Of a stretch of 64,000 nt of DNA, positions 14,152 through 26,249 are shown piece after piece. The notes under the pieces are model-generated. The model was not told where the DNA came from. It was given only the letters and a program-made list of their open reading frames with translations, and did no database searches. The stretch's first letter is position 1, and every line of letters begins with the position of its first letter. Source of the stretch: Centrapalus pauciflorus (Eukaryota; Streptophyta; Magnoliopsida; Asterales; Asteraceae); contig JAANYP010007939.1 in the NCBI GenBank assembly GCA_020465985.1, positions 1-64,000 on the forward strand. Direction: 5' to 3'. The translations under genes were made by a program, and so were the position numbers.

Positions 14152-15860
14152 TGTAACACCCGGAATCTAGCAGCAGGTACGTGTAATTTGTTTATTGGCT
14201 TTAAGAGTTTCCTCGATGAGTTGGTGAATTTTAATTGATTAATTGCACGTGAGTTGGTAAAATAGATTGCTATTACGTGTAACTTTAATCGGTTGAGATA
14301 ATAACCGGTCTAGTAGTAATTGGGAATTTGGGGTTGTCTTAATGAGTTAATTGATATTCTAAGCCCAAGTCGTTAATTTGAGATTAATCGGGTTAACAGG
14401 TGTCTACCCAGTGATTAATGAGTACCGTACCCGTTTTAATTGAGTTCGGGACCGGAAACGTATATATATCGCAATTGAGCCTCCTATTCTTCATTTCATT
14501 AGAGAATTGAAAAGTGCAAGTGTGTGTGAGTGTTATGTGTGTCTGAATCAGAGGAAAGAAGAGCAAGAAGCTGGGACATATCAAAGCCATAACCAAGGAG
14601 CCATCATCATCATCACCACCTCTTCAACATAGAGCTCAAATTCAAGAAAGGGGGTGAATTGAGGTTAGTTATTCCCTCCAAATCAAGTTAAAATGTTGTA
14701 ATTAGTAATAGCAGTGGTTGGGGTCGATTAATAACCCCTGAGAATGGTAGAATCGAATTGGGAAGTGATTCCCGTGGCTGTAGAAAAACAGAGCATGAAC
14801 TGCTCTGTTCGTCGCCGCATCGCGTCCGTGCTCATCTGGTCGCGCCCGCGATCAGGATGAGGCGGCTAAGGGTGATCGCTGGCGGTGGGATCGCGCCCAC
14901 GCTCCCCGACCGCGGCCGAGACCGCGATCGTGGCCGTGCTCCTGGTCGCGCTCGTGAGTCTGAGTCCGATAGCTGATGTCGAGTCCGTAAATGGTAGTAG
15001 TATAGTCGTTATTAGTTCCGTAGCTAGTCGTTACAATGTAGTTGTGGTTATTGTTGCCAGGATTTCGTAGCTAAGCCTGGGACTTGTAGAGACTGTCGTT
15101 GATAGCGAGACTGTAGTCGTGCTCCAGGTGAGTTACTTACTTTTAGCAAATGTATTGTTGTTGATTACTGAGTTTTCAAAGAGGTACGTTGTTTATTATT
15201 CGGGTCCAGTGTGGACTCCTTTCATATGTTGATACTTGTTAGCACAGAGCAGAGTTCGTGGATCACGATTATAGTCGTTGATACGCAGAGTAGAGGCCTG
15301 TTGGGTCATTCCCAACTCAGTGGACCTGACAACCCACTACTTTGTGGAGTGGGCTATGCAGGCTGTGCCGGGTCGCTCCCGATGAGGCGTCGGGCCGTTG
15401 ATGCCGGCCGCATGTAGAGTTGTTTACCAGTTGTTACGTTGTGCTAACTGTTTTATAAACTGTTTTAAAGTTGTTTATAGTAACTCACCAGCTTTCCGCT
15501 GACTGTTGTTTTAACTGTGGATCTCAGGTGCGAGGACTGAGGCTAGGGATATAGCGGGCAATAGCCGAGACCCGCCACGTGGGCAGTAGTTAGTGACTAC
15601 TTTCGTAAGTATGTAAGTAGTCTTGATGTTTTGTGGTTCGGCTTATTAGCCAGTGACTCTTTGGATGACTGTAACATTTACTCACGTTGTGGTTGACTGA
15701 CCTTATTTACGGGGGTTGGTTCCCGTCTTGTTGTTACTTTTTGCTTGATAGATGATGCTTAGTAGTTAATTAGCTGTTTACCCTTGAGGATATTGTCTAT
15801 GATTGGATGACGTGGACTATAAGTCCTATGTGGCATTAGTCGTAAAAGTAGGGTGTTACA
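14152..15860 (+). repeat. Full 3' LTR of gypsy element A
   Basis: 1709 bp, starting TGTAACACCC and ending GGGTGTTACA, an inverted-terminus pair typical of this LTR group. The satellite resumes immediately at 15861. A TATA box lies at 14461-14469. A notably GC-rich stretch at about 14800-14960 contrasts with the AT-rich remainder and produces short open frames that I do not regard as genes. No target-site duplication can be read, because the matching left end is lost. Confidence 0.95.
14461..14469 (+). promoter_or_regulatory. TATA box of LTR A
   Basis: TATATATAT about 310 bp into the LTR, followed within 35 bp by a pyrimidine/A-rich stretch, as expected for a U3/R boundary. It is the only copy left in element A, so any transcription would run out of the 3' end into the satellite. 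Confidence 0.55.
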
Positions 15861-18800
15861 ACCATATAGTGTCTTCTTTTGGCTACACTAAAATCTTATG
15901 TGACAAACTCGAGTTCATGATTTAGTCACATAACAAATTACTTCATGTCACCATATACTGGAATATGATTTAGTCACACATACAATTACCTCATGTGACC
16001 ATATACTGGAATATGATTTGGTCACCCAAATAATTATTCAAGTGACCATATAGTGGCATATGATTTAGTCACACAAAATGGCACTCAATGTGACTACTAC
16101 GTATTAGATTTTTACATTCTAACACACACTACACTTTAGCCACACATACTAACTTATGTGACCATATAGTGTCTTCTTTTGGCTACACTAAAATCCTGTG
16201 TGACAAACTCGAGTTCATGATTTAGTCACATAACAACTTACTTCATGTGACCATATACTGGAATATGATTTAGTCACACATACAATTTCTTCATGTGACC
16301 ATATACTAGAATATGATTTGGTCACCAAATCATTATTCAAGTGACCATATAGTGGCATATGATTTGGTCACAAGAAATGGCACACAATGTGACTACTACG
16401 TATTAGATTTTTACATTCTAACACACACTACACTATAGTCACACATACTAACTTATGTGACTGTATAGTGTCTGCTTTTGGCTACACTAGAATCTTGTGT
16501 GACAAACTCGAGTTCATGATTTAGTCACATAACAAATTACTTCATGTGACCATATACTAGAATATGATTTAGTTACACATACAATTACTTCATGTGACAT
16601 TATACTGGAATATGATTTGGTCACCCAAATCACTATTCAAGTGACCATATAGTGGCATATGATTTAGTCACACAAAATGGCACTCAATGTGACTACTACG
16701 TATTAGATTTTTACATACTAACACACACTACACTTTAGCCACACATACTAACTTATGTGACCATATAGTGTCTTCTTTTGGCTACACTAAAATCTTGTGT
16801 GACAAACTCAAGTTCATGATTTAGTCACATAACAAATTACTTCATGTGACCATATACTGGAATATGATTTAGTCACCCAAATCATTATTCTAGTGACCAT
16901 ATAGTGGCATATGATTTAGTCACAAAAAATGGCACTCAATGTGACTACTACGTATTAGATCTTTACATTCTAACACACACTACACTTTAGCCACACATAC
17001 TAACTTATGTGACCATATAGTGTCTTCTTTTGGCTACACTAAAATCTTGTGTGACAAACTCGAGTTCACGATTTAGTCACATAACAACTTACTTCATGTG
17101 ACCATATACTGGAATATGATTTAGTCACACATACAATTACTTCATGTGACCATATACTAGAATATGATTTGGTCACCAAATCATTATTCAAGTGACCATA
17201 TAGTGGCATATGATTTTGTCACAAGAAATGGCACTCAATGTGACTACTACGTATTAGATTTTTACATTCTAACACACAGTACACTATAGTCACACATACT
17301 AACTTATGTGACTGTATAGTGTCTGCTTTTGGCTACACTAAAATCTTGTGTGACAAACTCGAGTTCATGATTTAGTCACATAACAAATTACTTCATGTGA
17401 CCATATACTGGAATATGATTTAGTCACACATACAATTACTTCATGTGACCATATATTGGAATATGATTTGTTCACCCAAATCATTATTCAAGTGACCATA
17501 TAGTGGCATATGATTTAGTCACACAAAATGGCACTCAATGTGACTACTACGTATTAGATTTTTACATTCTAACACACACTACACTTTAGCCACACATACT
17601 AACTTATGTGACCATATAGTGTCTTCTTTTGGCTACACTAAGATCTTGTGTGACAAACTCGAGTTCATGATTTAGTCACATAACAAATTACTTCATGTGA
17701 CCATATACTGGAATATGATTTAGTCACCCAAATCATTATTCTAGTGACCATATAGTGGCATATGATTTAGTCACAAAAAATGGCACTCAATGTGACTACT
17801 ACGTATTAGATTTTTACATTCTAACACACACTACACTTTAGCCACACATAGTAACTTATGTGACCATATAGTGTCTGCTTTTGGCTACACTAAAATCTCG
17901 TGTGGCAAACTCGAGTTCATGATTTAGTCACATAACAAATTACTTCATGTGACCATATACTGGAATATGATTTAGTCACACATACAATTACTTCATGTGA
18001 CCATATACTGGAATATGATTTGGTCACCCAAATCATTATTCAAGTGACCATATAGTGGCATATGATTTAGTCACACCAAATGGCACTCAATGTGACTACT
18101 ACGTATTAGATTTTTACATTCTAACACACACTACACTTTAGCCACACATACTAACATATGTGACCATATAGTGTCTTCTTTTGGCTACACTAAAATCTTG
18201 TGTGACAAACTCGAGTTCATGATTTAGTCACATAACAACTTACTTCATGTAACCATATACTGGAATATGATTTAGTCACACATACAATTACTTCATGTGA
18301 CTGTATACTAGAATATGACTTGGTCACCAAATCATTATTCAAGTGACCATATAGTGGCATATGATTTTCTCACAAGAAATGGCACTCAATGTGACTACTA
18401 CGTATTAGATTTTTACATTCTAACACACACTACACTTTAGCCACACATAGTAACTTACGTGACCATATAGTGTCTGCTTTTGGCTACACTAAAATCTTGT
18501 GTGACAAACTCGAGTTCATGATTTAGTCACATAACAAATTACTTCATGTGACCATATACTGGAATATGATTTAGTCACACATACAATTACTTCATGTGAC
18601 CATATACTGGAATATGATTTGGTCACCCAAATCATTATTCAAGGGACCATATAGTGGCATATGATTAGTCCACAAAATGGCACTCAATGTAACTACTACG
18701 TATTAGATTTTTACATTCTAACACACACTACACTTTAGCCACTCATACTAACTTATGTGACCATATAGTGTCTGCTTTTGGCTTCACTAAAATCTTTTGT

Positions 18801-21800
18801 GACGAACTCGAGTTCTTGATTTAGTCACAAAACAAATAACTTCATGTGACCATATACTGGAATATGATTTAGTCACACATACAATTACTTCATGTGACCA
18901 TATACTAGAATATGATTTGGTCACCAAATCATTATTCAAGTGACCATATAGTGGCATATGATTTTGTCACAAGAAATGGCACTCAATGTGACTACTACGT
19001 ATTAGATTTTTACATTCTAACACACACTACACTATAGCCACACATACTAACTTATGTGACTGTATAGTGTCTGCTTTTGGCTACACTAAAATCTTGTGTC
19101 ACAAACTCGAGTTCATGATTTAGTCACATAACAATTTACTTCATGTGACCATATACTGGAATATGATTTAGTTACACATACAATTACTTCATGTGACATT
19201 ATACTGGAATATGATTTGGTCACCCAAATCATTATTCAAGTGACCATATAGTGGCATATGATTTAGTCACACAAAATGGCACTCAATGTGACTACTACGT
19301 ATTAGATTTTTACATGCTAACACACACTACACTTTAGCCACACATACTAACTTATGTGACCATATAGTGTCTTCTTTTGGCTACACTAAAATCTTGTGTG
19401 ACAAACTCGAGTTCATGATTTAGTCACATAACAAATTACTTCATGTGACCATATACTGGAATATGATTTAGTCACACATACAATTACTTCATGTGACCAT
19501 ATACTGGAATATGATTTGGTCACCTAAATCATTATTCAAGTGACCATATAGTGGCATATGATTTAGTCACAAAAAATGGCACTCAATATGACTACTACGT
19601 ATTAGATTTTTACATTCTAACACACACTACACTATAGCCACACATACTAACTTATGTGACCATATAGTGTCTGCTTTTGGCTACACTAAAATCTTGTGTG
19701 ACAAACTCGAGTTCATGATTTAGTCACATAAGAAATAACTTCATGTGACCATATACTGGAATATGATTTAGTCACACATACAATTACTTCATGTGACTAT
19801 ATACTAGAATATGATTTGGTCACCCAAATCATTATTCAAGTGACCATATAGTGGCATATGATTAGTCCACAAAATGGCACTCAATGTAACTACTACGTAT
19901 TAGATTTTTACATTCTAACACACACTACACTTTAGCCACTCATACTAACTTACGTGACCGTATAGTGTCTGCTTTTGGCTACACTAAAATCTTGTGTGAC
20001 AAACTCGAGTTCATGATTTAGTCACATAACAAATTACTTCATGTGACCATATACTGGAATATGATTTAGTCACACATACAATTACTTCATGTGACCATAT
20101 ACTGGAATATGATTTGGTCACCCAAATCATTATTCAAGTGACCATATAGTGGCATATGATTTAGTCACAACAAATGGCACTCAATGTGACTACTACGTAT
20201 TAGATTTTTATATTCTAACACACAATACACTTTAGCCACACATACTAACTTATGTGACCATATAGTGTATGCTTTTGGCTACACTAAAATCTTGTGTGAC
20301 CAACTCAAGTTCATGATTTAGTCACATAACAACTTACTTCATGTGACCATATACTGGAATATGATTTAGTCACACATACAATTACTTCATGTGACCATAT
20401 ACTAGAATATGACTTGGTCACCAAATCATTATTCAAGTGACCATATAGTGGCATATGATTTTGTCACAAGAAATGGCACTCAATGTGACTACTACGTATT
20501 AGATTTTTACATTCTAACACACACTACACTTTAGCCACACATAGTAACTTACGTGACCATATAGTGTCTGCTTTTGGCTACACTAAAATCTTGTGTGACA
20601 AACTCGAGTTCATGATTTAGTCACACAACAAATTACTTCATGTGACCATATACTGGAATATGATTTAGTCACACATACAATTACTTCATGTGACCATATA
20701 CTGGAATATGATTTGGTCACCCAAATCATTATTCAAGGGACCATATAGTGGCATATGATTAGTCCACAAAATGGCACTCAATGTAACTACTACGTGTTAG
20801 ATTTTTACATTCTAACACACACTACACTTTAGCCACTCATACTAACTTATGTGACCATATAGTGTCTGCTTTTGGCTACACTAAAATCTTTTGTGACAAA
20901 CTCGAGTTCTTGATTTAGTCACAAAACAAATAACTTCATGTGACCATATACTGGAATATGATTTAGTCACACATACAATTACTTCATGTGACCATATACT
21001 AGAATATGATTTGGTCACCAAATCATTATTCAAGTGACCATATAGTGGCATATGATTTTGTCACAAGAAATGGCACTCAATGTGACTACTACGTATTAGA
21101 TTTTTACATTCTAACACACACTACACTATAGCCACACATACTAACTTATGTGACTGTATAGTGTCTGCTTTTGGCTACACTAAAATCTTGTGTCACAAAC
21201 TCGAGTTCATGATTTAGTCACATAACAATTTACTTCATGTGACAATATACTGGAATATGATTTAGTTACACAAACAATTACTTCATGTGACATTATACTG
21301 GAATATGATTTGGTCACCCAAATCATTATTCAAGTGACCATATAGTGGCATATGATTTAGTCACACAAAATGGCACTCAATGTGACTACTACGTATTAGA
21401 TTTTTACATGCTAACACACACTACACTTTAGCCACACATACTAACTTATGTGACCATATAGTGTCTTCTTTTGGCTACACTAAAATCTTGTGTGACAAAC
21501 TCGAGTTCATGATTTAGTCACATAACAAATTACTTCATGTGACCATATACTGGAATATGATTTAGTCACACATACAATTACATCATGTGACCATATACTG
21601 GAATATGATTTGGTCACCTAAATCATTATTCAAGTGACCATATAGTGGCATATGATTTAGTCACAAAAAATGGCACTCAATATGACTACTACGTATTAGA
21701 TTTTTACATTCTAACACACACTACACTATAGCCACACATACTAACTTATGTGACCGTATAGTGTCTGCTTTTGGCTACACTAAAATCTTGTGTGACAAAC

Positions 21801-22752
21801 TCGAGTTCATGATTTAGTCACATAAGAAATAACTTCATGTGACCATATACTGGAATATGATTTAGTCACACATACAATTACTTCATGTGACTATATACTA
21901 GAATATGATTTGGTCACCCAAATCATTATTCAAGTGACCGTATAGTGGCATATGTTTTTTTCACAAAAAATGGCACTCAATGTGACTACTACGTATTAGA
22001 TTTTTACATTCTAACACACACTACACTATAGCCACACATACTAACTTACGTGACCGTATAGTGTCTGCTTTTGGCTACACTAAAATCTTGTGTGACAAAC
22101 TCGAGTTCATGATTTAGTCACATAACAATTACTTCATGTGACCATATACTGGAATATGATTTAGTCACACATACAATTACTTCATGTGACCATATACTGG
22201 AATATGATTTGGTCACCCAAATCATTATTCAAGTGACCATATAGTGGCATATGATTTAGTCACAAAAAATGGCACTCAATGTGACTACTACGTATTAGAT
22301 TTTTACATTCTAACACACAATACACTTTAGCCACACATACTAACTTATGTGACCATATAGTGTATGCTTTTGGCTACACTAAAATCTTGTGTGACCAACT
22401 CGAGTTCATGATTTAGTCACATAACAAATTACTTCATGTGACCATATACTGTTATATGATTTAGTCACACATACAATTACTTCATGTGACCATACACTAG
22501 AATATGATTTGGTCACCCAAATCATTATTCCAGTGACCATATAGTGGCATATGATTTAGTCACACAAAATGGCACTCAATGTGACTATACGTGTTAGATT
22601 TTTACATTCTAACACAAACTACACTTTAGCCACACATACTAACTTATGTGACCGTATAGTGTCTGCTTTTGGCTACACTAAAATCTTGTGTGACAAACCC
22701 GAGTTCATGATTTAGTCACATAACAAATTACTTCATGTGACCATATACTGGC
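15861..22752. repeat. Satellite array, right arm
   Basis: Continues the same unit, beginning in mid-unit directly after the LTR. It contains a block duplication: private variants near 18800-19800 (AGTTCTTGATTTAGTCAC, TACATGCTAACAC, ATAAGAAATAAC) recur about 2094 bp (seven units) downstream. Short 252 bp units occur near 16870 and 17730. The last recognisable unit ends at about 22752. Confidence 0.97.
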
Positions 22753-23037
22753 ATTTGGTCACACTGTTCAACTGTGTGACGCCATTTTGTCACATTTTAT
22801 GAGTGTAACGTGACTAATGCTTCGAACATAATCAGCAAAAAAAACACCATATACCTTTAGTCACATAAATGTTTGAATGTGTGGCAATACATTTTAGATT
22901 GGTCACACGATTGGAGCTCAGATGTGACTAAAAGAATGACGTTATTTTTAGTTTTGTATCTTTAGTCACACAAATATTCTAATGTGTCTCGATTTGATTT
23001 CGAGCATGTGTGACCAAAGCCTAGTTTTGTACTAGTG
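22753..23037 (-). mobile_element. CACTA-like transposon terminus bordering the satellite
   Basis: Non-tandem sequence still rich in GTGAC/GTCACA motifs, ending at 23037. Read on the minus strand it begins CACTAGTACAAAACTAGG and continues into TTGGTCACACATG, which is the form of a CACTA-superfamily terminal inverted repeat followed by subterminal repeats. The other end lies outside the window, so the whole element and its 3-bp target duplication cannot be confirmed. Confidence 0.6.
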
Positions 23038-24545
23038 TCTATGTGTGCGTGCTATTGTTTTTCTCATGCACTGCTCTAGGCTCATGCATTGCTCGTATGC
23101 TCGTTGGGATTGACCGTTATAATATTATTAATGATGCGTGACTTTGCTCGATAAAGTATTAAACTGTTGGCGCAATTGCGACTTAGATAAAGATAATAGA
23201 TCGGAATGATGATAACACCACACACATGCATTTTAGAAGGGATCAACCACGTATTGGGCTAGCTACCAGTATTTTCTGAGTGGGTATCATTGAAGTGCTC
23301 ATGCTCTTGCTACCATCTGTTCTTTCATCATGTATATAGCACATCATAAGCTTAGACAATAACCCAAACAATGAGTAATAGTGTTGGTGCTAAGCTTAGC
23401 AATCGAATAGCTACTGAAAGTTCAGGATATAGAAAGAGAGTATGCTCGTGTGTTCATGCTCAAGATATACAAGTATTATGTCATGACAATGTATGCTCAA
23501 GATATACAAGTATTATGCCATGACAATGTATTAAACTGCTCAAAATTATTAGAAAGCCAAACGAAATCCATGAATGCAACAGAAGTCTCAATTTACATAA
23601 TGTGCAGTTTAAAGTAAAATCTACAACTCAGAGTTACTGTTTAATGTGTTTCTTTGCTTAGTTTAGCTTTATAGCTATATTTATTCTTTAACTCTTGCTA
23701 CGTTGCTCACAATCTACAGTAGGTTGGAACCACTTCCTGACTTATATCAGGGCATCTGATATGTGTGCCACTTCCTCCTGCCTTTTCTTGTGCTCTTTAT
23801 ATGTCTTTTAGCTCTTTCTATAGCTCAATATGTTAATCATATCAATTTATGATGTTCATAAGCTTCTGAATCAATGTTATGTTCAATTTTGTGTTTCTAT
23901 TGTTAATCATGTTGTTTAATAGCTTAAACATATGTATTTAATCTTAGTTTTGTTGATTTAATATGCTACTATGATATGGTTTCAACACCAAGAGACTTAA
24001 AGTCTCTGCATCCAATACGTAACTTTTGTGAAGTCATGTTCAGAGAGTCTTTAAATCTTTCTGTCCAAAGACTTAATTTATTTTCTATCAACAATAGAGA
24101 GACTATAAGTCTGTAGATACAAATCACTTTTAACCATGAAATGAATAAGTCCTGTACAAACTAGAAGACTCCGAGACTTGCATCATCATTGATCAAAACA
24201 ACCCTTCACACCCTGAGACTTATAGTCTCAAGGTACACTTGTTTCACCCCCACCCCGAGGCTAATAGACTCGAGGCCCATAACATAACCACGGCCTTAAG
24301 GCTATGACAAGTTTCGGGGTACCAGGGCTAGGGCCGAGATTGAGTTTTGGGGTCGGGGCCATCCTCGAGTAACCTTCATCATAACTAGGTCGAGACTATA
24401 AGTCTTGGACGTGTCATGATTTTCTTGGGTTTTTTCTATGATTTTTCTACAAAATGCTAATTAGATGATAGATAAATGTTTCCTCGTGTTTGGTTTAATG
24501 TTTAAAACTCTTAATAAACTACAATTTTGTGTTTTCTTTGCTATT
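23038..24545. other. Anonymous intergenic sequence
   Basis: AT-rich, with no convincing coding frame. It holds a 37 bp tandem duplication at about 23457-23530 (GCTCAAGATATACAAGTATT repeated with one change) and the palindrome cluster listed separately. Nothing else is recognisable. Confidence 0.7.
23991..24410. repeat. Cluster of short palindromic modules, copy 1
   Basis: Several different small dyads share one layout. Examples: AGAGACTT-A-AAGTCTCT (23991-24007), AGACT-ATA-AGTCT (24100-24112), TGAGACT-TAT-AGTCTCA (24214-24230), CGAGGCT-AAT-AGACTCG (about 24256-24272), GGCCTTAAGGCT (about 24292) and AGACT-ATA-AGTCT (about 24393-24405). Some are flanked by CC and GG runs. A similar set lies at 57246-57729. 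Confidence 0.6.
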
Positions 24546-25131
24546 TCATGTGAAATATGGTCCTGGAATTTTGATATATCAATATCTAACAATTCAATTA
24601 ACAATCATGCAATTAGAACACACGTTGAATTAAATACGACCAAATGATTAGATTGAGAGAAGAAAGATATTACATCAAAATGATGGCTTCTCTCTCTTTT
24701 CTAATTTTTGCCAAAGCTAATTCTCAGATCCGTCTCTGATCTATATTTACAATTTTGCAACCACCTACTATTTATATGTTTACAAGAATACGAAATTTAC
24801 AACAAACCCCTTAAACTTTACAAATAAAATTGTTTTCATCTCTCTATATATATGTTCCCAACAATCTCCCCCTTAGAGATGAAAGAAAATTTTCAATTAA
24901 AGTTCAAATCAGGAACTTCAATCCTTTTCTCTTTTCTTCTCTTTGATCTCTGAACTTCTTTGTCTCTCTCTGATCTTCATATCTCTTCTTCTATGATCTT
25001 CTCTTTTCTTATGAGTAAACTCTCCCCTTGAATCATGAATTACTTTTGACTTTCTCCCTTGATCAATCATAAACAACTTATCATCTTACATCTTTAAATA
25101 TTCTGCAGTTGTCACAATTGTTTAGTCAGCA
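24546..25131 (-). mobile_element. 3' end of a Ty1/copia element (LTR, polypurine tract, RNase H tail)
   Basis: On the minus strand, from right to left: the codons for D-M-L-T-K-Q-L and a stop (25134-25110), as at the C-terminus of copia RNase H; a purine-rich untranslated spacer; the tract CTAAGGGGGAGAT (24876-24864); and an LTR starting TGTTGGGAACA at 24863. The far LTR end is unclear and placed only roughly at 24546; no primer site follows. The right side is cut by the gypsy LTR that begins at 25132. Confidence 0.65.
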
Positions 25132-26158
25132 TGTCACACCCCGTTACCCCGGTTGGTAATGAAGCGTGAGGTCGCAGAAGCATAACCATAATCATAACGA
25201 ACGACCACTATATGGACGTTTTTCAAAAATACATTGATTTAACTTTAAATATAAATATTGTTTTACATAATCAAAATACAGCGTAAGTAGTTCTTAAAAT
25301 ACTAAAATTTAAATACACAATTTAGTTTATCCGGAAAGATGTAAGTAAATCTCCGAGTTTGAAAATGATGCGACTCCAAAATGAACGGAAGCCTTGGAAT
25401 ACTTCCGACAAATGTGCATGTCTCAAACACCTGAAAATACATGCTAAAATACGTCAACAAATTGTTGGTGAGCTCATAGGTTTACGCGAAAAGACCTGTT
25501 GTATGGACATTATCAGATGAGTTGACACTACAACAAAACGAGCCTATTGCAACCTTGGCAAAATGTTGCATTAGGCCTGTAAAAAGTTGCATTATGCCTA
25601 AAGCAGCATTTTAGCAAGAGTTGCATTATGTCCTCTTGCATTAGGTCTAAAGTAACTTTTTTGGTAGAATATGCAACCTTTTTTGAAAGAGTTGCATTAA
25701 TCATAGAAATGCAACCTTTTTAGAATGCAACCTTTTTATACTTAAATGCAACATTTTCACACTCAAATGCAACCTTTTTCACATTGAACGCAACATTTTT
25801 CAAACTCAAATGCAACCTTTTTTATTTTCAAATGCAACCTTTTCACATTAAAGTACAACTACTTTTAAACTCAAATGCAACCTTTTTATGCTCAAATACA
25901 GCCTTTTTTACATTCAAATGCAACTTTTTTTATTTTTAAATGCAACATCTATGAATTTAGTTACAAAAAGTACAACCTTTTAATACACGAATACAATTAA
26001 GAAGCATCACCAATTCAAAAAATGTCGATTACAATAATTAAAAGGTATCAAAATCTTTCAGCAATTACACAATAATCTCAAAACACAAGATTCCGTATAA
26101 TAATTGTTAATTGTAATGACAAAAGATAGATCCTCCAAAAAACACCTGTCTTCGTGTA

Positions 26159-26168
<10 letters not shown>

Positions 26169-26245
<77 letters not shown>
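26169..26245. repeat. (TA)n microsatellite
   Basis: About 77 bp of uninterrupted TA. Long Ile-Tyr open frames on both strands here are artefacts of the repeat. Confidence 0.98.

Positions 26246-26249
<4 letters not shown>

Larger units (their letters stand above)
10518..15860 (+). mobile_element. Ty3/gypsy chromovirus A, 5'-truncated and internally deleted, inserted in the satellite
   Basis: Order: truncated 5' LTR (10518-11351), gag ORF with two zinc knuckles, decayed protease and C-terminal integrase remains, polypurine tract, full 3' LTR (14152-15860). The internal region is only about 2.8 kb, so reverse transcriptase, RNase H and most of integrase are gone. Satellite lies on both sides. 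The two LTR copies match over 834 bp with about eight differences by eye, so the insertion is fairly young. The 5' LTR lacks its first 875 bp, including the promoter, so self-driven transcription from the left is unlikely. Gag type and the integrase tail suggest a Tekay/Del-like chromovirus; the lineage is inferred. Confidence 0.93.

Noticed and set aside
14758..15417. Short open frames in the 3' LTR of element A
   Set aside because: They lie across the promoter leader and GC-rich part of an LTR, have no family features, and the last is matched by non-coding sequence in the other LTR.
15856..15866. Target-site duplication of gypsy element A
   Set aside because: The five bases after the right LTR (ACCAT) are not found before the truncated left LTR (AATCT).
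1..22752. Regular repeats that could suggest a CRISPR array
   Set aside because: The whole 300 bp unit is repeated without unique spacers, and the context is a plant genome full of retrotransposons.
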